Assembly (NCBI GenBank): GCA_001599815.1
Contig: BCIA01000002.1
Coordinates: 372,001 to 436,000, forward strand
DNA: 64,000 bases
Source: Furcasterigmium furcatum
Taxonomy: Eukaryota > Ascomycota > Sordariomycetes > Glomerellales > Plectosphaerellaceae
Direction of reading: 5' to 3'
The notes under the pieces are model-generated. The model was not told the origin of the DNA, did not search any database, and saw nothing but the letters and a program-made list of their open reading frames with translations. Below are positions 1 through 9,527 of the stretch, piece by piece. Positions within the stretch are counted from its first letter, which is position 1. Every line of letters starts with the position of its first letter. The position numbers were made by a program, and so were the translations under genes.

Positions 1-1662
1 TCCACAACGAGCTGGGCAATGCGAGCACCAGTCTTCATTTCCATGGGCTCTTCCAGAACGGAACCAACTATATGGACGGTGCTGTCGGCGTCACTCAGTG
101 TGCCATCGCGCCGGGGTCTTCCTTCACGTATGACATCAAGGTATGAACCTGGAAACGGCGGTCGCCTCCGGGCTTGAACCATATTGACATCGTCCAGTTC
201 GATCAGCCCGGCACCTACTGGTACCACGCTCACAACGATGGCCAGTACCCCGAGGGCCTGCGCGGGCCTGTCGTAGTCCATGACCCCGAGGGCCCTTACG
301 AGGGTAAGTATGACGAGGAGGTCGTCATCACGCTGTCCGACTGGTATCATCAGCCCATCCAGAGCCTTCTCAAGGACTTCATCAGCGTTGAAAACCCCAC
401 TGGCGCTGAGCCTGTTCCCCAGGCCGCCCTCTTGAACGACACCCAGAACCTGCAGGTCAAGGTGAAGCCCGGGCAGACGTACCTCGTCCGCCTCGTCAAC
501 ATTGGCGCTTTTGCGGCCCATTTCATCTGGTTCGAGGGCCACGAGATGCGTATCGTCGAAGTGGACGGCGTCTGGGTCGAGGAGGCGACGGCCGAGCGGC
601 TGTACATCACGCCGGCTCAGCGGTACAGCGTCCTCCTGACTGCACGGGACGATGCGTCCGAGAACTTCGCCATCGTTAGCGCCATGGACGAGGAGCTCTT
701 CGATGTCATCCCCGATGACCAAAACTCTAACGTTACCGGATGGCTGGTCTACGACGCCGAGAAGCCCTTGCCCAAGGCGAGCACTGTCGACGAGCTCGAC
801 TCATTCGACGACTTTGAGCTCCGCCCTGTCGACAAGCTGGGCCTGTTCCCTGAGCCCGACCAGTCCATCATCTTGGATGTCAAGATGGACAACCTCGGCG
901 ACGGCGCGAACTAGTACGTACTTCATCCTCCTCGTGGCATCCCTCCGGCTAACTCCTCGCAGTGCCTTCTTCAACGATGTCACATATGTCGCTCCCAAGG
1001 TGCCCTCGCTCTACTCTGCCCTGAGTGTGGGCAAGGAGCACGCATCCAACCCCCTCGTGTACGGCAAATACACCAGCTCCCACGTCCTGAACCACAACGA
1101 GGTGATCCAGATCGTGCTCAACAACGGGGACGACGGCACGCACCCCTTCCATCTCCACGGGCACAACTTCCAGCTCGTCCACCGCTCCGAGGAGGACGCG
1201 GGCGTCTTCATCGACGACGAGAGCATCAAGTTTCCCAAGATCCCCATGCGCCGCGACACCGTCGTCGTCCGCGGCAACGGCAACATCGTCATCCGCTTCC
1301 GCTCCGACAACCCGGGCGTCTGGCTCTTCCACTGCCACATCGAGTGGCACATGGACCAGGGCCTGATCGCCACGATCATCGAGGCGCCGGCGCAGCTTCA
1401 GGGTCAGGAGATCCCCAAGGACCACCTCGCCGCCTGCGATGCCGCCAAGACGCCGACGCGGGGCAACGCCGCCGGAAACACCAAGAACGTCCTCGACCTC
1501 ACCGGCGAGAACGCCTCGGTGCCGCCACTCCCCGACGGCTTCACGGCCAAGGGGTACATCGCGCTTATCGCCAGCTGCGTGTCCGCGTTCATCGGCCTTG
1601 GGACGATAGCGTGGTACGGCACCATCAACATGGACAAGAAGGAGGAGCCCGAGACGCGGTGA
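1..1662 (+). CDS. Fet3-type multicopper ferroxidase, 5' end outside the window
   Basis: This is a plasma-membrane multicopper oxidase that oxidises Fe(II) for uptake with a partner permease of the Ftr1 family. Coding segments are 1-140, 198-913 and 963-1662. They are joined through GT..AG introns 141-197 and 914-962, and both joins keep the frame. Copper-site motifs are visible: [39 protein letters not shown] and [17 protein letters not shown]. The motif FEGHEM carries the acidic residue that corresponds to the iron-site glutamate of yeast Fet3. One transmembrane helix near the C-terminus (about [19 protein letters not shown]) and a short charged tail fit the Fet3 type I topology and argue against a secreted laccase. 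The N-terminus with its signal peptide lies upstream of base 1, where a permease gene might also lie. Family assignment is strong; iron as substrate is inferred. Confidence 0.93.
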
Positions 1663-2010
1663 GGGTGCCGCCGGGCTGGACATTTCATCGACCATATACA
1701 TATCTACATATGAGCATATACTGATACCCAATGCTACGCGCTGGGTACTCCCCGTGCCCGCGCCGTCATTTGACAAACAACATAACCGGCAGAGACCGAC
1801 CTGGAAAAAATGATCTCTGATACATCGTCTCATTTGCTCTCAAAATGCATATTCAGTCGTGTATGTATTGTTGTTACATGATGCCGTACGCTTCGTTCCC
1901 CCGCCATTACTCGTGTCGAGAAGGCCGGGCACTCTCGCCCGCCAACCCGATGCATGTAAGTCTATAAAAAATAAAATGCGCTGATGCTTGTCGCTCTCTC
2001 GCTCTCTCTC
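1663..2010. other. 3' spacer between convergent genes
   Basis: This spacer separates the ferroxidase from the convergent DUF829 gene and probably holds both 3' UTRs. A short CT-rich run lies near 1990-2012. I see no gene in it. Confidence 0.6.
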
Positions 2011-2895
2011 TCACGCCGCCGTCCGCTTCTCGAGGGCCCATTTCCACCCCTCGGCGATGGCCTTCCAGTACTGCTCGGGGTGCTTCCTCATGTGCCCGAC
2101 GTGGCCGGTGCCCTCGAACATCTCGCCGCGCACCTCCCAGCCCTTGGCCTCGGTGCCGGCCTTGTACGTCTCGATGTCCTTCCAGGAGATGATGTCGTCG
2201 GCCTTGCTGTACAGGTACAGCCGCTTGGAGTCCTTTGTCTCGTACAGCTCGTCGTCGCAGACGCGGACGGCGAAGACGCCGGGGAACTCGTGGCCCCGGA
2301 TCGCGCCCCAGGCGCGCTGGGTGACGAGGAACGTGCTCCAGACGCCCTGCGTGACGAAGGACGGCCAGGGGAACCAGTTGGCCGTGCCGATGGTCATGGC
2401 GCGCGACCACTGGTACAGCGTGCGCGGGGTCATGTACGGGCTTCCGGGCACCGAGTCGTGGATGAGCAGGTCGTGCGGCATGGCATAGCCGTAGCGCAGG
2501 CGGAAGGCGTTGATGGTGACGGCGTAGTTTCCTGCGCCCGTGTTGGACATTGTGTGGGCGAGGATCCTGGGCTTCCTGCCGTCCGCGGCCTGGAGGTGCT
2601 CTGCGAGCTTGAGCGCCTCGACGGCGGGCTTCATGGACTCGATGCGTTCGTTGATGGGGAGCATGAGGCTGTCCCAGATGGGCCCGAGGACGGCGACCTG
2701 CTTGGACTGGGGGTAGAGCTCGAGGAAGCCGGCCGAGAACTTGGCGAGGTGCTTCGGGAGGCAGTCGCCCCAGCCGAAGATGAGGATGATCTCTGGGTGG
2801 TCGGCGGGGATCTCCTCGGGGCCGGCCTCTCTCACGAGGACCATGCTGCTGACGGCCTCGAAGCCGGGGATGCTTGGGAGCTTCTTATCGGACAT
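2011..2895 (-). CDS. DUF829 / TMEM53-PaxU-like alpha/beta hydrolase-fold protein
   Basis: This single-exon gene encodes 294 aa. It opens with MSDKKLPSIPGFEAVSS and has the DUF829 pattern: an early beta strand IILIFGWGD (about residues 35-43), then HTMSNTGAGN (about 115-124), which occupies the nucleophile-elbow position of an alpha/beta hydrolase. A C-terminal segment SKADDIISWKDIE and a late GHVGHMRKHPEQYW supply the usual Asp and His region. Relatives include animal TMEM53 and PaxU, which is encoded beside indole-diterpene clusters, but the reaction is unknown. It is convergent with the ferroxidase and shows no cluster context, so a specialised-metabolite role should not be assumed. Confidence 0.8.
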   Translation of the reverse strand: MSDKKLPSIPGFEAVSSMVLVREAGPEEIPADHPEIILIFGWGDCLPKHLAKFSAGFLELYPQSKQVAVLGPIWDSLMLPINERIESMKPAVEALKLAEHLQAADGRKPRILAHTMSNTGAGNYAVTINAFRLRYGYAMPHDLLIHDSVPGSPYMTPRTLYQWSRAMTIGTANWFPWPSFVTQGVWSTFLVTQRAWGAIRGHEFPGVFAVRVCDDELYETKDSKRLYLYSKADDIISWKDIETYKAGTEAKGWEVRGEMFEGTGHVGHMRKHPEQYWKAIAEGWKWALEKRTAA

Positions 2896-3976
2896 TGTGG
2901 CGGGGCGGCGGTGAGGCGAGCGATGATGATGTTCTCACGGCTTGAAGATGGCTACTCACTCATTTCACTGGCGGGTGTCGGTCAGGGGGGAGGACGTCTA
3001 TTTTAACATGACATGATGTTCTGCTACGGGACAGGCCGACAGGGCTGGGCAGGCTGCAAGGTCATTACTCGTACGCGCGGCGCAAATTTGCATAATAAAT
3101 AAGCACAACCAGAATGTTGGGATATCTATTCTTTCAAAAGGGGCCCCGTAATATCGGCGAACAAGGTCCTTAAATCCTCCGACAGGGGCCATTCTTCAGC
3201 AGTGTTGAGCCGCCCCGAAGCCTCGGCTGATGAGAAATCTCGACGGGATGGAGCCCCCTAAAAAAGGGGGTCCCAGGGGGCCCAGGAGCGGCCGTGTCAG
3301 TGGATGACAGTCCGACTCCGCCAACCGGAGCGTCCGGAAGGGGGGGCGATGGGGCGCCCGAAGGCCAATGGCGAAGCGCTTCCACCGCGATCAGAAGCAA
3401 AACCGAGGCAGCTCTCAGCGCACTGCTCGGCGGTGCGAGTCGGTCGGTGCTGGGAGGCGCCGGGGGTCCGCCGGCCAGATAAATTGTTGAATCCCGACGT
3501 CAGCTCGGCGCTGACTCGGGCAGGGTTTAGTCTGGTCTTCAGGCGGGCTTTATCCTGATGAAAGCGGACGTCGAGGGGACGGCGGTCGACTGAAAGGGCA
3601 ATCTTGATGGCACCTCACTCACCGCGCAAGCGAAGCAGTGTCCTGGTCTTCGATGCGAAGGATCTAATTGTAGCACAATAGGAGATTTCTATGCAAGGCC
3701 TCATCTCAGAAAACAGTGGTCTCCGGTTGGCCGGCGTGCCATATACACGCATTGGTGATGGATATGTCGTGAACTTCAGGCCGCCTCCCAATGCTGTCTC
3801 ACAGTCTCACTCATTGGCTGTTCTAGGCACTCGACCAGCCAAACGACAACAAAGAGCCTGCAGGTGTCGATCAGGGCTGATTCCCCCGCTCTTGGGCAGC
3901 ATCATCATTTCTCATCCCTCCTTCGAGAGACCAACTCATTGACAACAGTTCATCTGGACATATCAAACGTGACGAA
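2896..3976. other. Non-coding spacer upstream of the methyltransferase gene
   Basis: About 1.1 kb between divergent genes. It includes a GC-rich stretch (about 3240-3480). The open frames in it are short, overlap on both strands and lack family motifs. I see no gene. Confidence 0.6.
3254..3270. repeat. Short perfect hairpin
   Basis: CCCCCT and AGGGGG are separated by five A residues, giving a 6-bp stem with a 5-base loop in non-coding DNA. Too short to assign a role. Confidence 0.5.
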
Positions 3977-5500
3977 ATGGTTTCCACTACGACCCAATCC
4001 CACGGGGCGACAGCTTCACGTCATGAACCCGCGGGAATCCTGGTGAGCCTCTCGTGAACTGACGGCTTTGGCCTACGAGGAACACCGGTTTCCCGGCTCA
4101 TCAACTAACACCGCGGTCTCTACAGGCTGTCGATGAGAACGAGGTGACGACCCATGATGGCGATTCGACCAAATTCGGTGTAAGACATCAAGTCTCAAGC
4201 TATGTTGAGAGCTGGTTCTCACTTCTGAGTAACTAGCCCACCAGTGATCTCACATCGCTACGCTCGACGGTCAGGCAATATCAGATCGAGAACGGCCGGA
4301 CGTATCACGGCCTCAGCGCCGGGAGTGAGACTCATCCAGTATTTGACGAGCGCGTTCATCCGGGACTGACCAAGTGATCCAGAATATGCGTATCCAAACG
4401 ATGAGGAGGAGAGCGAGCGGCTCGGTTTGTCCAGGCCCAGTACAATCTCTTCAATGTACGCACCATCTGACAACCGCTAGACTTACAGCACAACCTCTGG
4501 CTCCTGACTCTGCGAGGCTCTCTGTGCATCAGCCCAAAGGAACACGGGGCCAAGCGCGTCCTAGATGCAGGGACGGGGACAGGCATTTGGGCCATCGAGT
4601 ATGGTATGATCAACCGTCCCCGGGCTCGCAAAGGACAGTTCTAACCGTAATATAGCCGACCAGCATCCCGAGGCCCAGGTCCTCGGCGTCGACCTGAGCC
4701 CCATTCAACCCAACCTGTCAGTCATCCCGGCTTCAGGCTTCGTTCGTTAGATAACTAACTAATAGAACGCGGCCCTCAGCGTGCCACCGAACTGCAGCTT
4801 CGAAGCTGACGATCTGGAGAAGGACTGGGTCTGGACTGACTCGTTCGACTTCATCTTCAGCCGCGTCATGGCAGGCAGCTTTGAGAACTACGAAGCATAT
4901 GTGAACAAGGCCTTTGCGTAAGTCATCGGTTCTCTCTTCCCACCCACTCGCAAAAACACGGACTAAAGCTGCCAGCGCCCTCGAGCCCGGCGGCTACTTC
5001 GAGATGCAGGACATCCAGGCCCCCTTCGAGTGCGACGACAGCACCCTCACAGAGGACACCCTCGTCTACAGGATGGGCCAGTACTTCGCCGAGGCCAGCA
5101 CAAACCTCGGCCGCCCCCTGACCGTGGCGTCGACATACAAGACCCTCATGCAGCGCGCCGGCTTCGTCGACGTCGTCGAGAAGAAGTTCAAGTGGCCCCT
5201 CGGCACCTGGCCCGAGGATCCGCACTACAAGGAGCTCGGCGCCTGGTACCTCGCCAACCTCGATCAGGGCCTCGAGGGCCTCCTCATGGCCCTCCTCACC
5301 CGCGGCCTCGGGTTCACCGGCCAGGACGCCGTCGACTTCTGCGCCCGCGTCCGGCCGCAGATGCGCGACCCGAGAATCCACGCGTACCTACCCATGTGAG
5401 TTTGTTCCCGCGCGTCGGTGTCATGTCAGGGTGCTTACGGAGTCGCCGCAGCTACGTCGTGTATGGGAAGAAGCCCGAGGCCGCGGCCCCGGGTGCCTAA
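3977..5500 (+). CDS. LaeA-like SAM-dependent methyltransferase
   Basis: Eight exons encode about 346 aa: 3977-4042, 4126-4179, 4237-4324, 4383-4424, 4481-4603, 4656-4716, 4780-4917, 4976-5395 and a ninth short terminal exon 5452-5500 if the first is counted separately. All phases agree and the total is 1041 nt. The family opening motif is seen as NGRTYHGLSAGKYAYPNDEE and ERLDLQHNLWLLTL. SAM motif I is VLDAGTGTGIWAIEYA (about residues 107-122), followed by VLGVDLSPIQPN, DFIFSRVMAGSF and a post-core ALEPGGYFEMQD. Proteins of this large fungal family resemble the regulator LaeA, but most copies are of unknown substrate. No biosynthetic core enzyme lies beside it, so a specific methyl acceptor cannot be named. 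The N-terminal exon 3977-4042 is the least certain part. Confidence 0.85.
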
Positions 5501-5746
5501 GATGTAATTATCAACCATCCATGTCCGCGGGACGGCAGTTTTCAGAGTCAAAGTAACGATATCCATTCCTTCGAGTTCACCAATTATTTGATACGGATGC
5601 AAATGAAAACGAATTACTACCAGAGCCGGTATTCAGAACTATCGACTTTATCAGCTGGGTTTAGACATCTCGCATAAATAAGCCCCGATGGACAACTCAA
5701 CCCAAATGCAAGCTCGACTAATGCCCGTCTTCGTGACATCTCCGAG

Positions 5747-6652
5747 CTACTTGCTGACCTTCCTTTTACTCCTCAAGAAATCCATAAACTCCTCCGCGAC
5801 ATCCGCAAAGCCTGACTCGCCCAGGCAAATCTGAACTGTCCTCCGGTAGTCTCCCGTGTCGCCACTGGACAGGTCGAACCCGTGAGAGACTCGGAACTTG
5901 GTCCTGACCCATTCCAGGGGCACAAAGCCTGCCGTCTCCCAGTCGATGACGCCGACGGCGTGGCTGACAGGGTCGAAGAGAACATTCGTAGCGCCCATGT
6001 CGCAGTGATAGAACACCAGTTTTGAGCAGTCCATCCCAATCTGCAGGCAACTTTCGCGCAAGGCCTGCGGGCTGCAGTCCCCGTCTACCCAGAGGTAGCG
6101 TTCCGAGAGAACACCGCCGTCAACCCCGCTGATGCTTGTTCCGGAGGTGGCGGCATTGAGTTCCCTGCACACATCTACCATCCTTTCAGCATAGCGTTGC
6201 TTGGTCGGTTCGTCCAAGGCGTGCCACAAGCTATCGATGGTCATCCCGGGGACGCGGGTGAGAAAGATGTAATATCGGCCCTGGTGCTCGGCATGGTGGA
6301 TGACTCTGGGGATCGAGAAGCTCCACGAGCGCTGATGAAGCCACGCATATGTCGTATGCTCCCGTGTGACCCCGAACATGTCGAGAGCCCTTACTTTGCA
6401 GAAGGCCTCACCTACGCGGAAGACGGCAGAAGCATCTCCGGCATCGTGGACCAGCTTGATCTCGCTCGTGTCGGACAGTGGCTGCGAGGGTGGAAGGGGA
6501 GAGGGCGCCTGGGAGAGTCGGTAGCCTCCACCATTTCCATCAGCCCAAGCACCGTCGGAAGATGTGGTGCGAGAGAGGAGGAGTCTGTCTCCTATAAGCC
6601 AGTTCTGATCGTCCACTTCCCAGATAGAGTCCCTGACATGACGTTCACCCAT
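5747..6652 (-). CDS. Aminoglycoside phosphotransferase (APH)-family protein
   Basis: This uninterrupted gene encodes 301 aa of the APH/choline kinase-like fold. The Brenner-type catalytic motif is FYHCDMGATNVLFD (about residues 212-225), with the general base Asp and the metal-binding Asn. It is followed by VIDWETAGFVPLEW, which holds the second metal-binding Asp. An N-lobe segment SAVFRVGEAFCKVRALD provides the candidate ATP-lysine. Fungi have expanded this family and most members have no known substrate, so drug resistance should not be inferred. It converges with the methyltransferase gene at a gap of about 250 bp. Confidence 0.85.
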   Translation of the reverse strand: MGERHVRDSIWEVDDQNWLIGDRLLLSRTTSSDGAWADGNGGGYRLSQAPSPLPPSQPLSDTSEIKLVHDAGDASAVFRVGEAFCKVRALDMFGVTREHTTYAWLHQRSWSFSIPRVIHHAEHQGRYYIFLTRVPGMTIDSLWHALDEPTKQRYAERMVDVCRELNAATSGTSISGVDGGVLSERYLWVDGDCSPQALRESCLQIGMDCSKLVFYHCDMGATNVLFDPVSHAVGVIDWETAGFVPLEWVRTKFRVSHGFDLSSGDTGDYRRTVQICLGESGFADVAEEFMDFLRSKRKVSK

Positions 6653-6996
6653 CGCTTATGTATGAGCTGGTGTAAGCGGCAGTTAGAAATGAGGTATAGT
6701 TGACGTCCTGTTGGTGTTGCGGAACGGACACCGGCGATATCAACACGGCAAGAAGAGAAAACCGAAATCATTCAGCCAAGCAAGGGAGAGCAACATGAAG
6801 GTTGGTTCAATGGTTGCCTAATCGCCCTTGCAGGTTATCCCAGCAACGAGGTGGTACAAGACGCCGGACTGTGCGACACCCGACCAACAACGACATTTAC
6901 AGGCGGCCAGACTATTTGCAGTCCTTGAAATCAATAGATGAATCTCAGGCCGCCAAGGAAATATCAGAGTAGGACGCCCTGACGAACTCCCTGGCG
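6653..6996. other. Spacer downstream of the small orphan gene
   Basis: This 344-bp spacer contains the upstream region of the APH gene. I see no gene or clear regulatory element in it. Confidence 0.5.
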
Positions 6997-7409
6997 CTAT
7001 CCAACCAAACCCAGAAGAACTTGAGCCACCCTCGAGGATATGTTCGAGTAGTGCTCATCGACTAACCGCTGGACCTTCTCGCGGTGCTTGATCATCCGGA
7101 CGATGTTCCATTTAACGATGCCCGCGTCTCGCTTCTCATCCAGCAGTGGATAGCCGCGCTGCGAGACAATGTGCCGGTTAGAGGTCTCAATTTGTATGAT
7201 AAGTAAGCATAGGATCCCTTGAGCTCATCAAGGTCGACCCTCCAGTCATTTCGAACCCCGTTGGATTCCCAGAAGCCGAACTCCGCGCCGGGTGATCTCG
7301 GCGCGAAAGCCGGCCGGAGGTTGACCGGGTGAGGGACAATGGCGTGGTCCAGGGCCCGAAGTTCAGAACCGACGGCTTTATTCGTGCGCTTCCCCACAAA
7401 CGCAACCAT
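6997..7409 (-). pseudogene. Small unrecognised gene or gene remnant, frame switch at about 7196-7250
   Basis: Two protein-like reading segments lie on the minus strand in different frames. The upstream one (from ATG at 7409) includes AIVPHPVNLRPAFAPRSPGA and FWESNGVRNDWRVDLDELKG. The downstream one includes IVSQRGYPLLDEKRDAG and MIKHREKVQRLVDEHY and ends at TAG 6997-6999. They can be joined by a 53-nt intron with a weak GTCGAC donor and a TTGAG acceptor, giving about 120 aa. Otherwise a one-base indel breaks the gene. I do not recognise the family. The position between an APH gene and a pectate lyase gives no functional hint. Confidence 0.35.
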
Positions 7410-7995
7410 GATGTATGTGGTGGCAGTGCCCCGGACCCGTCAAGGGATCCCCAGACGACCCTAGAGTTGGATTTAGCCTGAATAGTGATCAGTTGGACGA
7501 TCTCTCACCATTATGAGCATTTCCCTGCAGCACGACACAGTCACATGGATTACTCCCTCGGCCGATGGACGTCCACCAGTAGTTTGGTCAACTATCCTGT
7601 AAAGCTAACGTTGGCGCCCCTATTGATGAACTCAAGATGGCATTTTTAGGCTAAATCATGCTGAGTTCCGGGGCCGTTACATGAAGAAAATCCGAGCCTA
7701 GCCCTACCAGTCAAAATTACATGCATTCTGCAGCACTCGGCTGGGTTATTGGTGGAATATAGGAGTCGCTATTCAGTCCCAAGTTCCAACTCCGCAAGCC
7801 ACCATCGTGGCCAAGATCTCGGGCTTCCACGTTGGTGATCGAGGGTTCAGGACGGCGTCAATTGGAATTGCGAATATATAGACCAAGAATATGTCCTCAA
7901 CGGCTTTTCAACGAGATGTCTTAGCCTCTTGTCACTAATCGTCCCCTCAAGACCACTCGATTTGTTCTGAACAGAGTCTCTCCTGAGCCTTTACC
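7410..7995. other. Promoter region of the pectate lyase gene
   Basis: This 586-bp spacer is moderately AT-rich for the window. Apart from the TATATA element listed separately, I see nothing that can be named. Confidence 0.5.
7874..7880 (+). promoter_or_regulatory. TATA-like element upstream of pectate lyase
   Basis: The sequence ATATATA lies about 115 bases before the pectate lyase start codon, a usual distance for a fungal TATA element allowing for a short 5' UTR. Assigned by position only. Confidence 0.4.
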
Positions 7996-9026
7996 ATGCG
8001 CATCACCGGCGCGTTCGCATCTGCGCTGCTGCTCGCAGCATTTTCTCTCGTAGACGCCCAGTCCTGCGCTACGTGTGATAAAGAAGCCCATGGCTTTGCC
8101 TCTCTCAACGGCGGCACCACCGGTGGCAAAGGCGGGAAGGTCGTGACGGTCAAGAAACTCAACGACCTGATCAAGTATGCAGCCTCGCCTGAGCCGCTCA
8201 TCATCCGCATCGACGGGATGATCAAGGCAAAGCCCTTTGGCTTTGAGGTGCCCGTCAAAAGCCACAAGACCATCATCGGCGTCGGCGCCAAGTCGGGCAT
8301 CGAGAGCGGCGGCCTCAACATCAACAGCCAGAGGAACGTTATCATCCGCAACCTCAAGATCCACGGCACTTACACGCCAGACAACTGGGCAGGCAAGGAA
8401 GGCGACTATGATGCCATTCAAATTGACAATTCGACAAACATCTGGATCGACGGGAATCATGTAAGTGGCCACATCCGCCCTGTTCAACGCGAGGAATGCG
8501 TATACTGACTGAGTCTCAGCTCACCAACATGAGCGACGGTCTGATCGACTTGCGCCGCGACACAGACTACGTGACAGTGTCCAAGAACCTGCTCGAGAAG
8601 CACAACAAGGCCTTCGGGATCGGCTGGACCCAGAACGTCATCGCCAAGATCACCATCAACGACAACTTCTTCCACTCGACCAACGTGCGCAACCCCAGCG
8701 GCGACAACATGAAGTACGGCCACCTGTACAACAACTACTACCGCAACATCACGGGCTACGGCAACTACGCCCGCGGCAACGCCGAGCTGCTCATCGAGAC
8801 GAGCTACTTCGAGGAGGTCTTCGACCCCATCGTCGCCGGCCCGAAGGCGCGCATCAAGACGAACTGGGTCAAGTTCAAGAAGTGCGACGGTGAGATTCAC
8901 CTTGACGTCAAGGGCGACACCGTCTTCAAGGCTTCCGATTTCTATAACTACACCCTTGCCGACCCGTATGATATCCCCATTGATATCCCGTACAACGCGG
9001 GCCCCAAGGCGGACATTGGTGTTTAA
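7996..9026 (+). CDS. Secreted pectate lyase, PL1 family
   Basis: Two exons, 7996-8460 and 8520-9026, encode 323 aa. The intron is phase 0 with a GTAAGT donor. The protein starts with a signal peptide (about residues 1-21, ending LVDAQ). A parallel beta-helix follows, with KTIIGVGAKSGIESGGLNI, RNVIIRNLKIH, DAIQIDNSTNIWIDGNHLTN and LIDLRRDTDYVTVS. The acidic residues in the DYDAIQID and DGLIDLRRD turns are in the places where PL1 enzymes bind calcium. The enzyme should cleave polygalacturonate by beta-elimination outside the cell, which points to growth on plant tissue. Length is normal for the family, and no domain is missing. Confidence 0.92.
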
Positions 9027-9086
9027 TTTGGTGGGTTATGCTAGAAGGGAATCGAACCAGGGCAAAATATTGACCGTCAACTATAT

Positions 9087-9189
9087 AGTTGTTTCTAGTC
9101 GGTAGTTACGTGTTGTAGCTTTCAGTGTCGCTGAGCAAATAGTCCTGGAGATGTATAGACGCTGAGTATTTCCAATTGGTTCCCGGACC
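9087..9189. repeat. Direct repeat copy A, 3' of pectate lyase
   Basis: A diverged repeat of about 100 bp whose second copy is at 11401-11496. Shared blocks include GGTAGTTACGT, TCGCTGAG, ATGTATAG, GTATTTCCA and TTCCCGG in the same order and orientation. Most differences are transitions plus one gap of about 8 bases. The two copies bracket the asparaginyl-tRNA synthetase gene. The similarity ends just before the pectate lyase 3' UTR and just after 9189. Confidence 0.75.
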
Positions 9190-9527
9190 GCTTCAATGAA
9201 TACATAGCCCAGGCCAGATCGGTGAGGAGGGTAGAATCCCAGTGAGACTTGACTACTGGAGCTGAAGCCCGAGTTGTAGACCCTCAACGCCCTTATAATT
9301 CAATCTCCAAGTACACCGCGCATGTTCATTGTTCACCGGCCAATCATCCACAGACCGACCCCTGTCGTCGAGAAATGCTACGTAGGTATCTCATAGGCCT
9401 TCGACCCCTCAATTCTTTTCCTCATCGCAATAACTCCCAGTGACTCACCGTGACTCACCCTGCACAACTAACATATATCGATCCTCCAATCCTTCCCCGA
9501 CCAGATCGCAGACAGTGCTCAAGCATC

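Noticed and set aside
4383..4600. Apparent frameshift in the LaeA-like methyltransferase after YAYPNDEEE
   Set aside because: Using donor GTTTGT at 4425 and acceptor CTAG at 4480 gives ERLDLQHNLWLLTL in frame. This matches the family, so no frameshift is needed.
9040..9066. GGTTCGATTCC on the minus strand, a tRNA B-box look-alike
   Set aside because: The flanking bases cannot form the T stem, and no A-box or acceptor stem lies at the right distance. It is the pectate lyase 3' UTR.
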